A stretch of 64,000 bases of DNA from Histoplasma ohiense (GCA_017607445.1 JAEVHH010000002.1:4517501-4581500); one strand, 5' to 3'. Shown: positions 35,499 to 47,597, counted from the first letter of the stretch. The notes: generated by a model from the sequence alone, not told the origin. Translations and numbers: made by a program.

Positions 35499-35585
35499 GC
35501 CCGCGTGGCGCAGTTGGTAAGACTGTTACCCAAGGTAGCACTGTTAGATGTGCTGTAGGTTCGAATTCTGCTGCTGACAAGGTCC
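35499..35585 (+). promoter_or_regulatory. tRNA-like head with Pol III A and B boxes
   Basis: Box A TGGCGCAGTTGG (35506-35517) matches the tRNA consensus fully. Box B GGTTCGAATTC (35558-35568) matches in 10 of 11 positions, with a 52-bp start-to-start spacing. A T-arm of five pairs can form around TTCGAAT. The 5' GCCCGCG has no matching 3' acceptor strand, so it is tRNA-derived rather than a working tRNA gene. It starts exactly at the insertion boundary, as expected for a Pol III transcript. Confidence 0.75.
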
Positions 35586-36243
35586 CATTTTGGGCCACTT
35601 CTTACCCATGAAGACCCCTGTGACCAGGGGCCAAGCCTAGTGAGGCAGTGCTGACAGGGGTGCTGCTTGGCAGTGGTGAGGGTGGTGGCCGCTGGAAGCC
35701 ACACTCATTAGTGCCAAGCAGCCCCCCTGCCACTAGTGCTGATCTAAGCAAGATCCGATGATTACAGAGGGTTGAGTATAGGGTGCTTATACATACTAGC
35801 ATCTGCCAAGGCCCCCGGCAACTAGGGGGCCACCCCAACAACAGGGAATGATTTTAAAAACCATCCAATTGGCTGCCTCATCAGAGAGGTAGTAGCAAGC
35901 CAAGCAGGACACCCTGGTAGGCGCCCTATTCTCAGGGCCCACTAGTGGTCATCTAACACTATTAGTGGGTAATTTGGGTGGGGTAAGCCTATGGTTAGTC
36001 CCTTACACGGGGCAAGGCCACGACGGCTGGTTGGTAGGCCAAGGGGGCAATGGGCCGAGATCGGCAACTGGAAGCTCTGGGCTATGGTGATGCCTAGGGT
36101 GGGCAGTGGTGCTTAACTAGGACCCCCAGCTGGAAACCCCAGAACTAGTTAAAGCGGCCCGAGAGGACGGACGCGGTGGTCGGTTGGTTATAGGGGTAAA
36201 TGTAACTAGCTTAAGGTGCATCCTGCGTGGAGTAGCCACGTAG
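35586..36243 (+). other. CpG-retaining unique body of LINE-3
   Basis: 658 bp, far more GC-rich than anything else here, with intact CpG sites and G/C runs. No open frame on either strand looks like a protein. Repeated purine and pyrimidine blocks (CCCCCGG, GGGGCC, AGGGGCCA) could fold into GC stems. No second copy in the window. Origin unknown: SINE body, structured RNA or low-copy host sequence. Confidence 0.6.
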
Positions 36244-36650
36244 TTGATTGAAATGAAGATTGAACAATGGAAAAGATTTGAGCATATTTGAATATTCTCT
36301 GATAGTCAAGCTGGGCTTAAAAGACTTCAAAGTAATAAAATCAGCAGTGGACAGTCAATACTAGAGCTGATTTTGAAAAGTCTTCAAAATATTCAAAGAA
36401 AAATGTCATTCAATTGTTCTATTCATCTTCACTGGGTGCCTGCTCACATAGGTATATATGACAATGAAATGGCTGATGAAGCTGCAAAAAAAGCAACTGA
36501 ATTAGAAGTCAGCTTTCAAAAAATTGTAACATGAACTTTTATTAAGAGGAAAATAAGAGAATCATGTTTGCAAAAATGGCAAGATATCTGGTTTTTACAA
36601 AGAAAGAGTGTACATTATTCCAGGTTTGAAACTAAGCCAAAATGGAAAAC
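36244..36650 (+). pseudogene. LINE-3 ORF2 fragment: RNase H
   Basis: Aligns codon by codon with LINE-2 ORF2 from EMKIEQWKRFEH through IFSDSQAG and the HWVPAH...NEMAD block to KPKWKT. Two Trp codons have become TGA. Cut at 36650 by copy J; the next residues are at 42732. It lacks endonuclease and RT, so it could not mobilise itself. Confidence 0.9.
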
Positions 36651-37184
36651 TGTAACGGGCGTACTTCGATTAATGATTTGGTACTATTCTAATTACAGAT
36701 TACGAATTGATTAAGGAAAGAAAGAGAAAAGAAATCAGAAGAAAAGGTTGTATGAAGAGGGTTCTTATAGAGAAAAGTTCAGAGTGAAAGAATATCAGAA
36801 GCTGCTCCACAGTGAAGTGCAGAGTGGAAGAACATTAAGAGATATATGTAAGAATTATTAGAAGCTATATAAGCATGGAATGTGGAGTGAAGGAATCATT
36901 GAGAGCTACACAGAAGAATCATTAGAGACTATATAAGTATAAAACACAGAGTGAAAGAATGTAAGAAACTATACAGAAGAATTGTTAGAGACTATATGAG
37001 TACAGAGTATGAAGTGAAAGAATGTTAAAAGCTATATGAAAGAATTGTTAGAAACTATATAAATGCAGAGCATGGAGTGGAAGAACATTGAGAATTACAC
37101 AAAATCACAACAGTCAGAAATGAGTGGATGCAGAAGAGAAGTTGATTGCATAAGTTAATTATTAATGAATGCTAATTCATCACA
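36651..37184 (-). repeat. 3' LTR of copy J (534 bp)
   Basis: TGTAACGGGCGTAC...GAATTCATCACA-type ends. Followed by the polypurine complement TTATCCCCCTCTATC at 37185. Four U3 repeats, decayed. Confidence 0.93.
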
Positions 37185-40100
37185 TTATCCCCCTCTATCA
37201 GAGTGAGTGAGGACTTGTAGATGTTGAGGGTGATGGTGTCCTCCAAGGTGGACATAAGTTCCCAGATCAGACAATTGTATTCTATTTATTTGATGAGGTA
37301 TTCACAGCAGTGGTGGTTGATTCTATTGTCAAGAATTGTTTTGATTTCTCACTTGAGTTTGTTGTCTTTTTCTATGATGATGAGTGGCTGTCAATTGAAG
37401 ATTCTCTGTGAGGGGAATGGATCCTCAGCTGTGAGTCAGAGCAGATTTGTATGAAAGACATTGTGGATGTCAGATGAAGTGTTAAGTTGATAATTGTGTG
37501 TGCTTAGCACTTTCTTCACTGTATACTTGATGTGATGATAATCTAGTGTACATGAGAGATGATCTGTTCTTATGTTCTTGAGATTCAGTCAGACTTTGTC
37601 TTCTATATAATATCAGATTGCAGAACTTCTTCTAATATTTGCTTGATTCTTATAATCTTACTAAATACTGATTATTGAAGCTTCTGTTTATTTGTAGACT
37701 TTCTTCAGCTTGCTCATGATGTTCTCTGCTGTCTGTATGAGACTGTGAGTGTATATAGTTTCTTGGGAAGTCTCAAGAAAGTCCAGAATCTCTAAGTTGT
37801 ATCTGTGTAGAAGAAAGAATAAGCTTACATCTGTTGTAGTGAAATCTCAACTGTTAATCACAATCTCAGTGTGTGACAGCAGATTGCTTCAGTTGTTTTG
37901 TGTGTAATTGCAGAACTTATGAAGAATGTTCTTTATCATTTGTATCATTCTCTCAGTAGCTTCATCAGTCTCTGAGTGATATACTGTTGATAACTTTCAT
38001 TCAATTTTTAATAATTGGCATACACAGACTCAGAGTACACTGATGAATTGACTGTCTCTATCTGACACAATGAATGAAGACAGACTGTGTATATGATAGA
38101 ACAGGTTTCTGACAAAGACATCTGCAACTACTTCAGTATTCATCTTGTTATAGAGCTGTAGTATTACATTCTTGCTGAGTTGATTGACAATGACTAGAAT
38201 GTTTATAGAATCTCTGCTTTTGAGTAAGAAAACTGCAAAATCAATAGATATATCACATCAAATTTGATTGAAGATAGATAGAGGCTTCAGCATCTCTTTT
38301 CAGCATTTATATTATGCTGTCACTGAGCTGCAGTGATCACAGTTGTGTACAAACTGACATATATCTTTCAATATATCTGATCAGTAGAATTCTTGAGTGA
38401 CAATATTGTACATGATTTTGTGTTCTGAGTGCTCAGTTATCAGCAAGTCATGAATTTCTTACATGATCTGTGTTTATAGAGATTCTGAATCAGAGATCCA
38501 TCATCTATTTCAAAAGTATAAGCAGTTGTCATTATCAATTGAATATGCTGAGATATCTGTTCTTGAGTATACACTTGTGAGGAATTGAGGTGCTCTGTTT
38601 TGTACAGCTTTGATAACTTGTTGTCAGAATTCATCTGTTTCTGCTGCTAGCTTTCATTGTTCATTGAGTGAGGGTTCTTGAGCTTGGGACTGATTGATAT
38701 GTATGTGGGGTTTGTCTGATTGTGTAGGACTTTCTATGATTGCAGAGTCAATTAATCAATACTCTCAGTGTTTCCATCTGTCATCCAAGTCATCAGATAG
38801 TATATTTTGTTCTCAGTGAGACAGAACATTCACAAGAGTGTTCTCTACTTCAGATTGATAACAAATTGTGAATGAAAAACAGCTAAGGAACAATGATCAA
38901 CATATATGTCTTTCAGTGAGTTTATGAATGATTATGAAGTACTTTAAGTTCTTATGATCAGTAACAATCTCAAACTTTTCAATGCTCATAAGTTCAGACT
39001 CTCATTCTTCAAGACATTGTATGATCACTAGAAGCTTCTTGTTGTAGATCTTGTAGTTGTATTCAGTAAATGACATCTTTTTCAAGATAAAGGCACAGAG
39101 TTGTAGAACATCTTCATTATCATATTGCATCAGTGCTTCATCTACTACATAATCTGAGATGTCTGTTTTGAGAATCATATGCTTATTCAGATTGAATGAT
39201 TGCAGCATTGAGATGCTTGTGAATATACACTTCAGCTTTTTGAATACTGCATCTGCTTTGTCAGTCCATTGAAACACAGTGTCTTTTCAGATCAGATTCA
39301 TCAGTGATTGTATGATATTGAAGAAGTCTTTGATGAATCTTCAGTAGAAGTTGACAAATTCTAGAAAGCTTCTAATCTCTTTTACTGAGACTGATGTCTT
39401 CCAGTTGAGGATTGCTTCCATCTTCTTAGAATTCATATGTACATCTTTTTCAGCTTTGATGATGAATTCTAGATAGATTATAGACTTGATCTCAAAGTCA
39501 CATTTGTCAATGTTCACTTGCAGTTCAGCTTTTCATAGATGGTCAAGTACTTGTCATACATACTTGCAGTGCTCAGTGAGTGATTCATCAGTGAAGATCA
39601 GAATATCATTCATATACACTGAGGTGATCTCATTGAGCAGATCTTGTAGAGCTCAGTTAATGTATTTCTGAAATGTGCTCAGAGCATTCACTAATTCAAA
39701 GGGGATCACTGTCCATTCATATAATCTGTAACATATATGAAAAGTGGTTAGCCATTCATCACCTTCATTAATTCTTATCTTATAGAAGGCTGCAGAGATG
39801 TCAAGCTTCATAAATCATTTTACTTTTTCTATTTGTTTGAATGTTTTATTGATGAGTGAGAGAGAGTATTGATTCTTTCATGTAATCTTGTTGAGTTCTC
39901 AGTAGTCAACACAGAATCATAAGCTTTCTTCTGATTTGTTTGTGAACAGTATGAATGCTGCAGCAGATGAGTTGCTAACATGAATGAAGTCTTTGTTCAG
40001 TAGTCTGTTGAGCATTTTTCATAGAACAAGAAGTTTGTCATGCAATATGCTGTAGAGAGAATCTCAGAGTGATTGTGGATTCTTACTGTTCTTCTTGATG

Positions 40101-40822
40101 AGCTCAATCATATGATCTATGCCAGATTCTCAGTGAGAAGGAAGCTTTTCAGCTTCTTTTTCATTGAATATGTCTGTGAAGTCTTTGTACAATTCAGATA
40201 GTTTCTTGCATGATTTTTTGAGATCTTTGAGTTCTAGCTTTTCTAACACTTTTTTGATATTCATTATACTAGCAGTGAACACTTGGATGTTCTTCTTCTC
40301 ATGTGCTTGATGAATTAGTAGTTTGTATGCTTCTGCTGATATCTGAATGAAATCAGCAGTTCTATTGACATTCTTCTTGTAAACATGATTGCCTTCTGAG
40401 AAAATAAGGCAGTAGTTGTGTGCATTCAACAAGGTTTCAAATTCTGTGAGTCATGATAGACTGAGCATTAGATTGTACTCAAGGTCTTGTATTTTGTATG
40501 TATATACATTCTTTTTCTCATGTCCTTCTACATCAACATTAAATCTTACCATGTTGTAGAAGGCGGATCCTCTGAAGCTGTCAAATCCACTGAGTTTATA
40601 TGATTTGAAAAAGAAGATACACTGAAGCTTATGCTTCTCAATCAGCTGAGTGTCTATAAGAGTGTAGTGAAGAAAATCACTGTCTATCATTGCTTGTATA
40701 TTGACTAAGTTATTTACAATGATAGAAATTATGATTGCATCTGCTTGCATCTTCTGCTTGAATCTTCAGCTAGCTTTCTGCTTCTTGAGCTTTTGTCTAT
40801 GTTTTAGAGTGAGAGCTTGTCT
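37172..40822 (-). pseudogene. Decayed pol of copy J
   Basis: From the -1 frame at 40822 to TAG inside the LTR (37174-37172). Protease piece 40750-40451 (IDSD, Gly lost), linker 40432-40130, RNase H 39277-39002, integrase region 38634-38440. The RT catalytic box lies near 39615. The chromodomain maps to about 37200-37370. All pieces are separated by TGA codons, several at conserved Trp positions. Confidence 0.85.
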
Positions 40823-41835
40823 TTTCCCTGTTCTTGCCTATCCACAGATGACACAGTGTTTACATGTGTGGGGGGTTTACTCAGAGTAATTGTATTTGAA
40901 TATTGATTTGTGAAGTGCTCTGATTTGTTGCAGTGTATGCAGACTTCTCTGATGATTTGATTGATGATATTCTTCTCTGAGATGTTGGGGACTCTCAAGC
41001 AACTTGTGTTTATATGTGGAATTCAGTTCATTGATTCTGATTCAGAGATGAGAAATGCTGCAGAGCAGTTCAGAATGTACACATTTGTTCAGTGAAATTC
41101 TCTGTGATTTTGAAGTATATGAAACTGAGACAGATCATTGTTCAACAGACAAAGATCAGCACAGAATTTGCTGTATATTGAGAGTTTTGAACACTCTATA
41201 CTTCAGTTATGCAACTGAAAGTTCAAGTTCTTGAACAATATATTGATCTTGACAGCATTGTCTCAGTCTTGCCCATCTGCTTCTAGAAGCTTGTGATTGA
41301 ATTCAGAAAGATAAGTTGTCAACACAACATTCATCTGATGAGTTTGATTAAATCAGTCTAATGTCTTGACTTGAAGTGTAGAATTGAGAAAGAGAGAGTT
41401 GAGTTGTTGAAAGACTAGCTCTGATATATGCTGATGATTCTGACAATGACTCATTCAGAGTTGGAATTTTGCTAACACATCATCATTCAATCTGCTATGA
41501 ATATACCACACTTGATTGAATAACAAGTCTATTGCTCATCCATTGATGTTCAATTTGGTGTTTGCTTTTGACTTTCACATGAGATAGAGTGCTAGATCTC
41601 TCTCATATTTGTTGAGAATTGAGAGCTTCTCTCTTGAGGGCTTTTCATGAGACATGAGTGTAGAAGGAACAGTGAATGCAGAAGTGCTCATCTCAGCAAA
41701 TCATCATTGCAATTCAGTCATCTGTAGCATCTGCTGCTGAAGGATGCTTTATAGATCTAAGTTATCATTCATCATGTTTGAGTGTGATGGATGTTTGTAG
41801 AATTGCTTGTAGTTCATTTTGATATCTAAGAACAT
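40804..41835 (-). pseudogene. Decayed gag of copy J
   Basis: ATG 41835 to TAA 40806-40804. The knuckle CIHCNKSEHFTNQY near 40940 has lost the last Cys (Tyr instead). Carries the intact slippery heptamer GGGAAAA (40828-40822 on the minus strand). Multiple TGA codons. Confidence 0.8.
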
Positions 41836-42192
41836 ATAATAATAAAAAAAGAAAAGGAATACTTGTAGACACTCAGTTCTCTCACAGACACTATTCACAG
41901 TGTTGCAGCACTAAGCTTTATCAAGCTTCTTTGTGAATGCTATTCACAGCATTACAGTTCACAGACACTCAGACCTTGTAGAACACAGTTGATTATGTCT
42001 CAGACACTTAGACACAACAGTCTATATAACTAATGATAAGAGCACTCAGACTCATGAGGGATCTCTTGTAATGACTAGACACTCAGATCTGTAAATGACA
42101 CACTTGGGTGTAAGAACTGATAACAATACACTCAGATGTAAGAACTAATAACAAGACACTCAGATCTTAAACACAGAAGAATCAATTCATAA

Positions 42193-42726
42193 TATAACAA
42201 GTGTACTTCAATTAACAATTTGATACTATTCTAATTACAGATTATGAATTGATTAAGAAAAAAAAGAGAAAAGAAATCAGAAGAAAAGATCATACAAAGA
42301 GGGTTCTTATAGAGAAAAGTTTGAGACAGAAGAATATCAGAAGCTGCTCCACAGTGAAGTGTGGAGTGGAAGAACATTAAGAGATATGTATAAGAATTGT
42401 TAGAAGCTATACAAGCATGGAATGTGGGGTGGAGGAATCATTGAGAGCTACATGGAAGAATTGTTAGAGACTATATAAGTGTGGAACACAGAGTGAGAGA
42501 ATGTAAGAAGCTACACAGAAGAATCATTAGAGACTACACAAGTGCAGAGCACAGAGTGGAAGAACATTAAGAGCTATGCAGAAGAATCATTAGAAACTAC
42601 ACAAGTGCAGAGCACAGAGTGGAAGAACATTGAGGGTTATGTGAGATCACAACAGCCAGGAACGAGCGGGTGCAGGAGGGGAGTTGATTGTGTAAGTTAA
42701 TTACTAACAGATGCTAACCCGTCACA
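42193..42726 (-). repeat. 5' LTR of copy J (534 bp)
   Basis: Inner end TATAACAAGTGTAC (decayed TGTAACGGGCGTAC), outer end ...GCTAACCCGTCACA. The outer end keeps AACGAGCGGG and CCCGTC. The leader at 41836-42192 has the CACTCAG-type repeats. Confidence 0.92.
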
Positions 42727-42731
42727 AAAAC

Positions 42732-43057
42732 TTGCTCAATAAAATGTAAAAAGAAACTTTTTGCTACAATAATGCAGCTAAAGCTTGGACATAGTTATTT
42801 TAAATCATATTTAACAAAAATTAGAAATGATTTAGATGACTTATGTTCAGATTGTCAGTTATATGAAAACCCAGAGCATCTTCTTTTACTTTGTACAAAG
42901 TATACAGAGTTAAGATTGAGATTGAGAGAGAAGTTTGAATTGAGACAGTTAAATTTAAAACTTTTGTTCAATACAAAAACTGGAAATGAATTCTTGATGG
43001 AATATTTGAAAGAATCAAATATTGCCACAAGATTTCAATTGAATAGTTTGATCTGAT
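42732..43057 (+). pseudogene. LINE-3 ORF2 C-terminus with zinc finger
   Basis: Continues RNase H fragment 36244-36650. The piece 42772-43056 is open and contains CSDCQLYENPEHLLLLC and the terminal KESNIATR block, as in LINE-2. Stops TGA TAA directly after the conserved end. Confidence 0.9.
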
Positions 43058-43490
43058 AATAAACTCAATTTTTCTTCTTTTTCTTTTGTTTCTATATATT
43101 TGCTTTAATTTTTGTTTTTGTTTTTATTTTTATTTTGTTACTTTGAAATTTGTTTCATTTTGATTATTTTGATTTTGATTTGTTTTGAGAAGTTTGATTT
43201 GTGAATGATTTTTTTTTTCTTTTCTTTTAATAGCTGCTGTTTTGTTATAATTTTTATTTTATTTGTTTTAAATTGAATGTACTGATCTGTTGTCATTCTT
43301 TTGACATTCTTTCTTATATTGAATTGTTTGAATAGTTGTTTGATTCTGGGCTGGAATTCTGCTAATGCATGTATTAAATTGACTTTGTATATTAGCTTAT
43401 TCTTAAGTTGAAAAATCCTGAAATATTTCAGATAGATGTCATAGTCACTGACTGCATACATCTATAATAGAAGAATAATAATAATAATAA
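43058..43490 (+). other. LINE-3 3' UTR with dyad and (AAT)n tail
   Basis: T-rich 3' UTR, dyad AGTCACTGACT at 43443-43453, tail of AAT units at 43474-43490. Same as LINE-1 and LINE-2. Confidence 0.85.
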
Positions 43491-43503
43491 TCATCAGTGC
43501 ACT

Positions 43504-44365
43504 CTGAGCCTGTGTATGTCAATTATTAAGAATTGAACAAAAGTTATCAACAGTGTATCATTCAAAGACTGATGAAGCTACTGAGAGAATGATACAAACA
43601 GTAAAGAACATCCTCTGTAAGTTCTGCAATTACACACAAGACAACTGAAGCAACCTGCTGCCACATGCTGAGATTGCAATTAACAGTTGAGATTTCACTA
43701 TGACAGACATAAGTTCATTCTTTCTTCTACACAGATACAACTTAGAGGTTCTGAACTTCTCTGAGACTTTCTGAGAAATCACATACATCTGCAGTTTCAT
43801 ACAGACAGCAGAGAATATTGTGAGCAAGCTGAAGAAAGCTCACAAATGAGCAGAAGCTTCAATGATCAGTTTTCAGCAAGATTATAAGAATCAAGTGAAC
43901 ATCAGAAGAAGTTCTGCAATCTGATACTATATAGAAGACAAAGTCTGACTGAATCTCAAGAACATAAGAACAGACTGCCTCTTGCATATGCTAGATTACC
44001 ACCACATCAAGTATATGGTGATGAAAGTGCTAGACACACACAATTATCAACTTGACACTCTGTCTGGCATTCACAATGTCTTTCATACAAACCTGCTCTG
44101 ACCCACAGCTGAGAATCCATTCTTCTCACAGAGAATCTCTGATTGACAGTCATCTGTCATTGTAGAAGAAGACAATGAACTCAAGTGAGAAATTGAAACA
44201 ATTCTTGATAATAGAATCAACTGCTACTGCTGTGAATACCTTGTCAAATAGATAGAATACAATTGTCTGATCTGAGAATTCATGTCTGCTTTGAAGAACA
44301 CTGCTGCTCTCAACATCTACAAGTCCTCACTCATCTCAGTAGAGAGAGATAATGTGATGGGTTAG
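43504..44365 (+). pseudogene. Decayed pol of copy C, second part (integrase end, chromodomain)
   Basis: Resumes integrase exactly at the LINE-3 target duplication. Contains the core with the third catalytic region (HSKTDEATER near 43565, Glu kept), the C-terminal SH3-like part (VWLNLKN region near 43945) and a chromodomain at about 44185-44300, with two conserved Trp codons changed (TGA, TAG). The frame passes the purine tract GTAGAGAGAGATAA and stops at TAG 44363-44365 within the 3' LTR. Confidence 0.82.
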
Positions 44366-44885
44366 CATCTGTTAGTAATTAACTTACACAATCAACTTCT
44401 CTTCTGTATTCACTTGTTTCTGATTGTTGTAATCTTGTGTAACTCTTAATGTTCTTCTGCTTCATGTTTCATATTCATATAGTTTTTAATGATTCTTCTG
44501 TGTAGCTTTTAATGTTCTTTCACTCTGTGTTCTGTACTCATATAGTCTCTAATGATTCTTCTGTGTAGCTTCTAACATTCTTCTGCTCTGTGTTCTGCAC
44601 TCATATAGTCTCTAACAATTCTTCTGTATAGCTCTCAATGATTCCCTCATCTCACACTCTGCACTTGTGTAGTTTCTAACAATTCTTATGTGTATCTCTT
44701 AATGTTCTTCCACTCCACACTTCACTGTGGAGCAGCTTCTGATATTCTTTCACTCTGAACTTTCTTCTATAAGAACTCTCTTTGTACAACCTTTTCTTCT
44801 GATTTCTTTTCTCTTTCTTTTCTTAATCAATTCGTAATCTGTATTAGGATAGTGCTAGATTGTTAATCAAAGTACGCCCGTTACA
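44353..44885 (+). repeat. 3' LTR of copy C (533 bp)
   Basis: TGTGATGGGTTAGC...GTACGCCCGTTACA. The only CpG sites are three in the last 60 bp (ATTCGTAA, TACGCCCG). Followed by AGATG, the target duplication. Confidence 0.93.
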
Positions 44886-47063
44886 AGATGATAGTATAGC
44901 ATAAGCTGAAACTCAATCTCAGAGCATTTTCTCTGATGATTGAGAATCAGATTATAGAAGAAACAGCTGTCAAAGCTGAGATATTTCAACAAGTTATTCT
45001 GAAGCAATACAACTCAGTCAATAATCTGAAGTACAATTCACTGAATGATGAGCACTGAAGCAGCATGAAAAATCTGCTCTGAAATCTCTGAGTTGAAATA
45101 AAGAAGATAGAGTGCAACACCATTGAAGTACAGAGTATTTCTTCAGACACAGATGAAATCACAGTGCAGCTGCTCAAAACATACTGATAGTATATATCTC
45201 TTTTTATACAGCAGCTATACAACTGCTGTCTCTGACTCTGCCACTTCTCACAAATCTGAAAGCTGGCAGAGATGACAATGATATTCAAAATAGATAAGAG
45301 AGATAGAAGCTCAGTTCACTTCTGAAGACTCATTATTTTTTTCTCAGTAATCTTCAAAGAACTGAAACACATCATTGCAAAACAACTGACATACACAGCA
45401 CTCATTTATAGTGTGATCAGTTCACAGTATGAAGAAACACTGCTCAGACACTCTGCAATGAATCTGATAGCTACTTTCACTCATGAAATGAAGACAGTCT
45501 TCACACAAAATAAGAAGATATTCATGATTACAATGAATGTACAGAGTATCTTTGATGCTGTGTTGTGCAGACAGCTGTTTCAGTGAATAATACAACAGAA
45601 ATAACTGTGTGAGCTGCTACAACTCATTGACAGCTTTCTCACTGAATACAGAGCTCAGATTCAGCTGAAGAGAATCATCACAGCAGCACATCAGATACAA
45701 TATAACATATTATAGAGATTTTCTCTGTCATCAATACTGTTTCTTCTATATCTGACAGAGCTACTGTGACAGAACTCAGAATTGCACTTTGACTATGCAG
45801 ATGATCTGAACACTTGATGAGTTATACACTCACTTGACAACAATACTACTCTTCTCAGTCATGATATACAGAGTATTCTGAGATGAGAGGAAACAAATAA
45901 GATAATCTTTGCATCAGAGAAACTTGAAATGATTCATCTCACAAAAAAGCAATACAATAAAACACTGTCAGTGATTGTATCAGAGAATCTGATCATACAC
46001 TCTGTCACTGTCTCAGCTGAACAGAAGTCAGTATTTCATTAACTGAGTGTACATTTTGATAGAAGACTCATCTGAAGATTATATATCTCTGTTCAGATAA
46101 AAAAGATAAGAGCTATGACTCAGCACATCTGAAGTTTAGAAAAGATTAGAAATAAGTCTTCAGCAGATGCTCTGTAGAAGACAGTCATCATCTATATAAT
46201 TCTCTCACTGTTCTATAGCACAGAGATCTGATATAGCAGCTGCACACAGTCAGCAAAACACATAAGCAGAAGTGGAAAGATCAGCTTTCATCTGAAATAA
46301 CATGTGAGAACAGTTGAGAAAATGTTTATCATGACAATCAGAGAAGTTCTTTCAGTTTTTTATACAATATTCATTGCAATTCTATACTGAGATGCTGAAC
46401 TTTCATCAGCAATGATAGCTCTGAAGAAGATTAAAATATGTTTCACAACAAGATTTCAGATGATGAATGAGAGACACTCACTGACTTCACAGATAGCTTC
46501 TTCAATGATCACATATGAAAGAGAGGCTGAAATCTAATAGTATTCAAAGATCAAAATTCAGAGGTTGAGAACACTGCTGTCTGCAGTCAATAGATTCACA
46601 TTTATCATTCCACACTACTCAGAGAGATGCAGAACAGACTCCACAGAGAGTATAAATAAAAAAAATACTACTCAGATATTCAAGAAATAATGAGAAAGTC
46701 AATCTTCAACAGATCTATATATCTTCTCAGATGAATCAGAATAAATTCTTGACAACAGCAGATGAGTAAGTTATAATTTTATAGTCTATCAGAGAAACAA
46801 ACAGCTGATCAACTTCTCAGCTGCACTGAGCTCTATATCATATATCTTCAACACTGAGACAGTTGACATCTGCTGTGTATTAGAGTGTACAGTGAAGCTT
46901 TTATTCTGTGTCACAGATGACAGTATCAATTCTCAGATCTGACTCTGCTTTGATAACATCTCAGTCATCTGAAATATATGAGACAGTGTGATGATCTTTT
47001 TGAACTGAGTCTACAGCTGCTGTCATGAGCTTCTCAGACAATATAATAAAAATCTGAAATAAG
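44886..47063 (+). pseudogene. LINE E fragment 2: reverse transcriptase and start of RNase H
   Basis: Decayed ORF2 of a Tad1/I-like LINE. The RT region reads RFSLSSILFLLYLTELL (for a GSPLSPILF-type block) at about 45717-45780 and FDYADDLNT at about 45789-45815, the YADD catalytic box. An RT thumb and connector follow. RNase H begins around 46720 (FSDESE) and is cut by copy F at 47063. Long stretches contain TGA at Trp/Arg sites, but the frame stays recognisable. It differs from LINE-2 in sequence. Confidence 0.75.
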
Positions 47064-47597
47064 TGTGATGGGTTAGCACCCGTTAGTAATTAACTTACGC
47101 AATCAACTCCTCTTCTGCACCTACTTGTTCCTGGCTGTTGTGATCTCACATAACCCTCGATGTTCTTCTGCTCTGTGCTCTGCACTTGTGTAGTTTCTAA
47201 CAATTCTTCTGTATAGCTCTTAACATTCTTCCACTCTGTGCTCTGCACTTGTGTAGTCTCTAATGATTCTTTCACATAGCTTCTTACATTCTCCCACTCT
47301 GTGTTCTGTGCTCATGTAGTCTCTAACAATTCTTCTGTGTAGCTTTCAATGATTCCTCCACTTCACATTCCACACTCATGTAGCTTCTAATGATTCTTAC
47401 ATGTATTCTTTAATATTCTTTCACTCTGCACTTCACTGTGGAGCAGCTTCTGATATTCTTCTGCTCTGAACTTTCCTCTATAAGAACCCTCTTTGTATGA
47501 CCTTTTCTTCTGATTTCTTTTCTCTTTCTTTTCTTAATCAATTTGTAATCTGTAATTAGAATAGTACCAAATCATTAATTGAAGTACATTCATTACA
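47064..47597 (+). repeat. 5' LTR of copy F (534 bp)
   Basis: TGTGATGGGTTAGCACCCG...CATTCATTACA. U3 with four 64-bp repeats, TATA-like TATAAGAA at 47479, self-primer AATCAATTTGTAA at 47536-47548, taken as the RNA 5' end 57 bp downstream of the TATA. CpG kept in the first 100 bp only. Confidence 0.95.

Larger units (their letters stand above)
36651..42726 (-). mobile_element. Gypsy-1 copy J, inside LINE-3
   Basis: 6,076 bp, minus strand, TSD AAAAC (36646-36650, 42727-42731), LTRs 534 bp. Complete order of leader, gag, pol, chromodomain and polypurine tract. CpG survives at both outer tips only (four sites in the first 60 bp, three in the last 70 bp). Confidence 0.95.
35499..43490 (+). mobile_element. 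LINE-3: tRNA-headed chimera with LINE 3' end, holds copy J
   Basis: Insertion flanked by the 13-bp duplication TCATCAGTGCACT (35486-35498, 43491-43503) in integrase of copy C. Its own length is about 1,911 bp without J: a tRNA-like head with Pol III boxes (35499-35585), a CpG-retaining unique body to 36243, then LINE ORF2 from mid RNase H (36244-36650), its C-terminus (42732-43057), 3' UTR and (AAT)n tail. Tail and TSD show LINE-type mobilisation as one unit. The junction at 36244 shares TTGATT between both partners. It resembles template-switch chimeras such as MINE of Magnaporthe, or a large SINE borrowing a LINE tail. Confidence 0.85.
3966..44885 (+). mobile_element. Gypsy-1 copy C, host of three later insertions
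   Basis: Complete chromovirus of about 6,098 bp once inserts A, D and LINE-3 are removed. It is flanked by AGATG duplications at 3961-3965 and 44886-44890 inside LINE E. The 5' LTR is split (3966-3978 then 15915-16434), the leader is 16435-16818, gag starts at 31697, pol runs 32711-35498 and resumes at 43504, and the 3' LTR is 44353-44885. All parts are in order and on one strand. The LTR pair is 533 bp each. Coding frames are broken by TGA, TAA and TAG codons. Confidence 0.93.

Noticed and set aside
35499..35585. Functional tRNA gene
   Set aside because: A and B boxes are good, but the 5' GCCCGCG has no complementary 3' acceptor strand and the sequence sits exactly at a retrotransposon boundary. 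Called tRNA-derived.
35602..35841. Minus-strand 79-residue frame in the GC-rich body (and 35489-35704)
   Set aside because: Open by GC-rich composition; Pro/Ser/Arg-rich, no motif, no conserved context, inside a non-coding element body.
47090..47275. Open frames inside LTR U3 repeats (e.g. 47090-47275 minus, 15677-15871 plus)
   Set aside because: The 64-bp repeats leave frames open by chance; they are not conserved between LTR copies.
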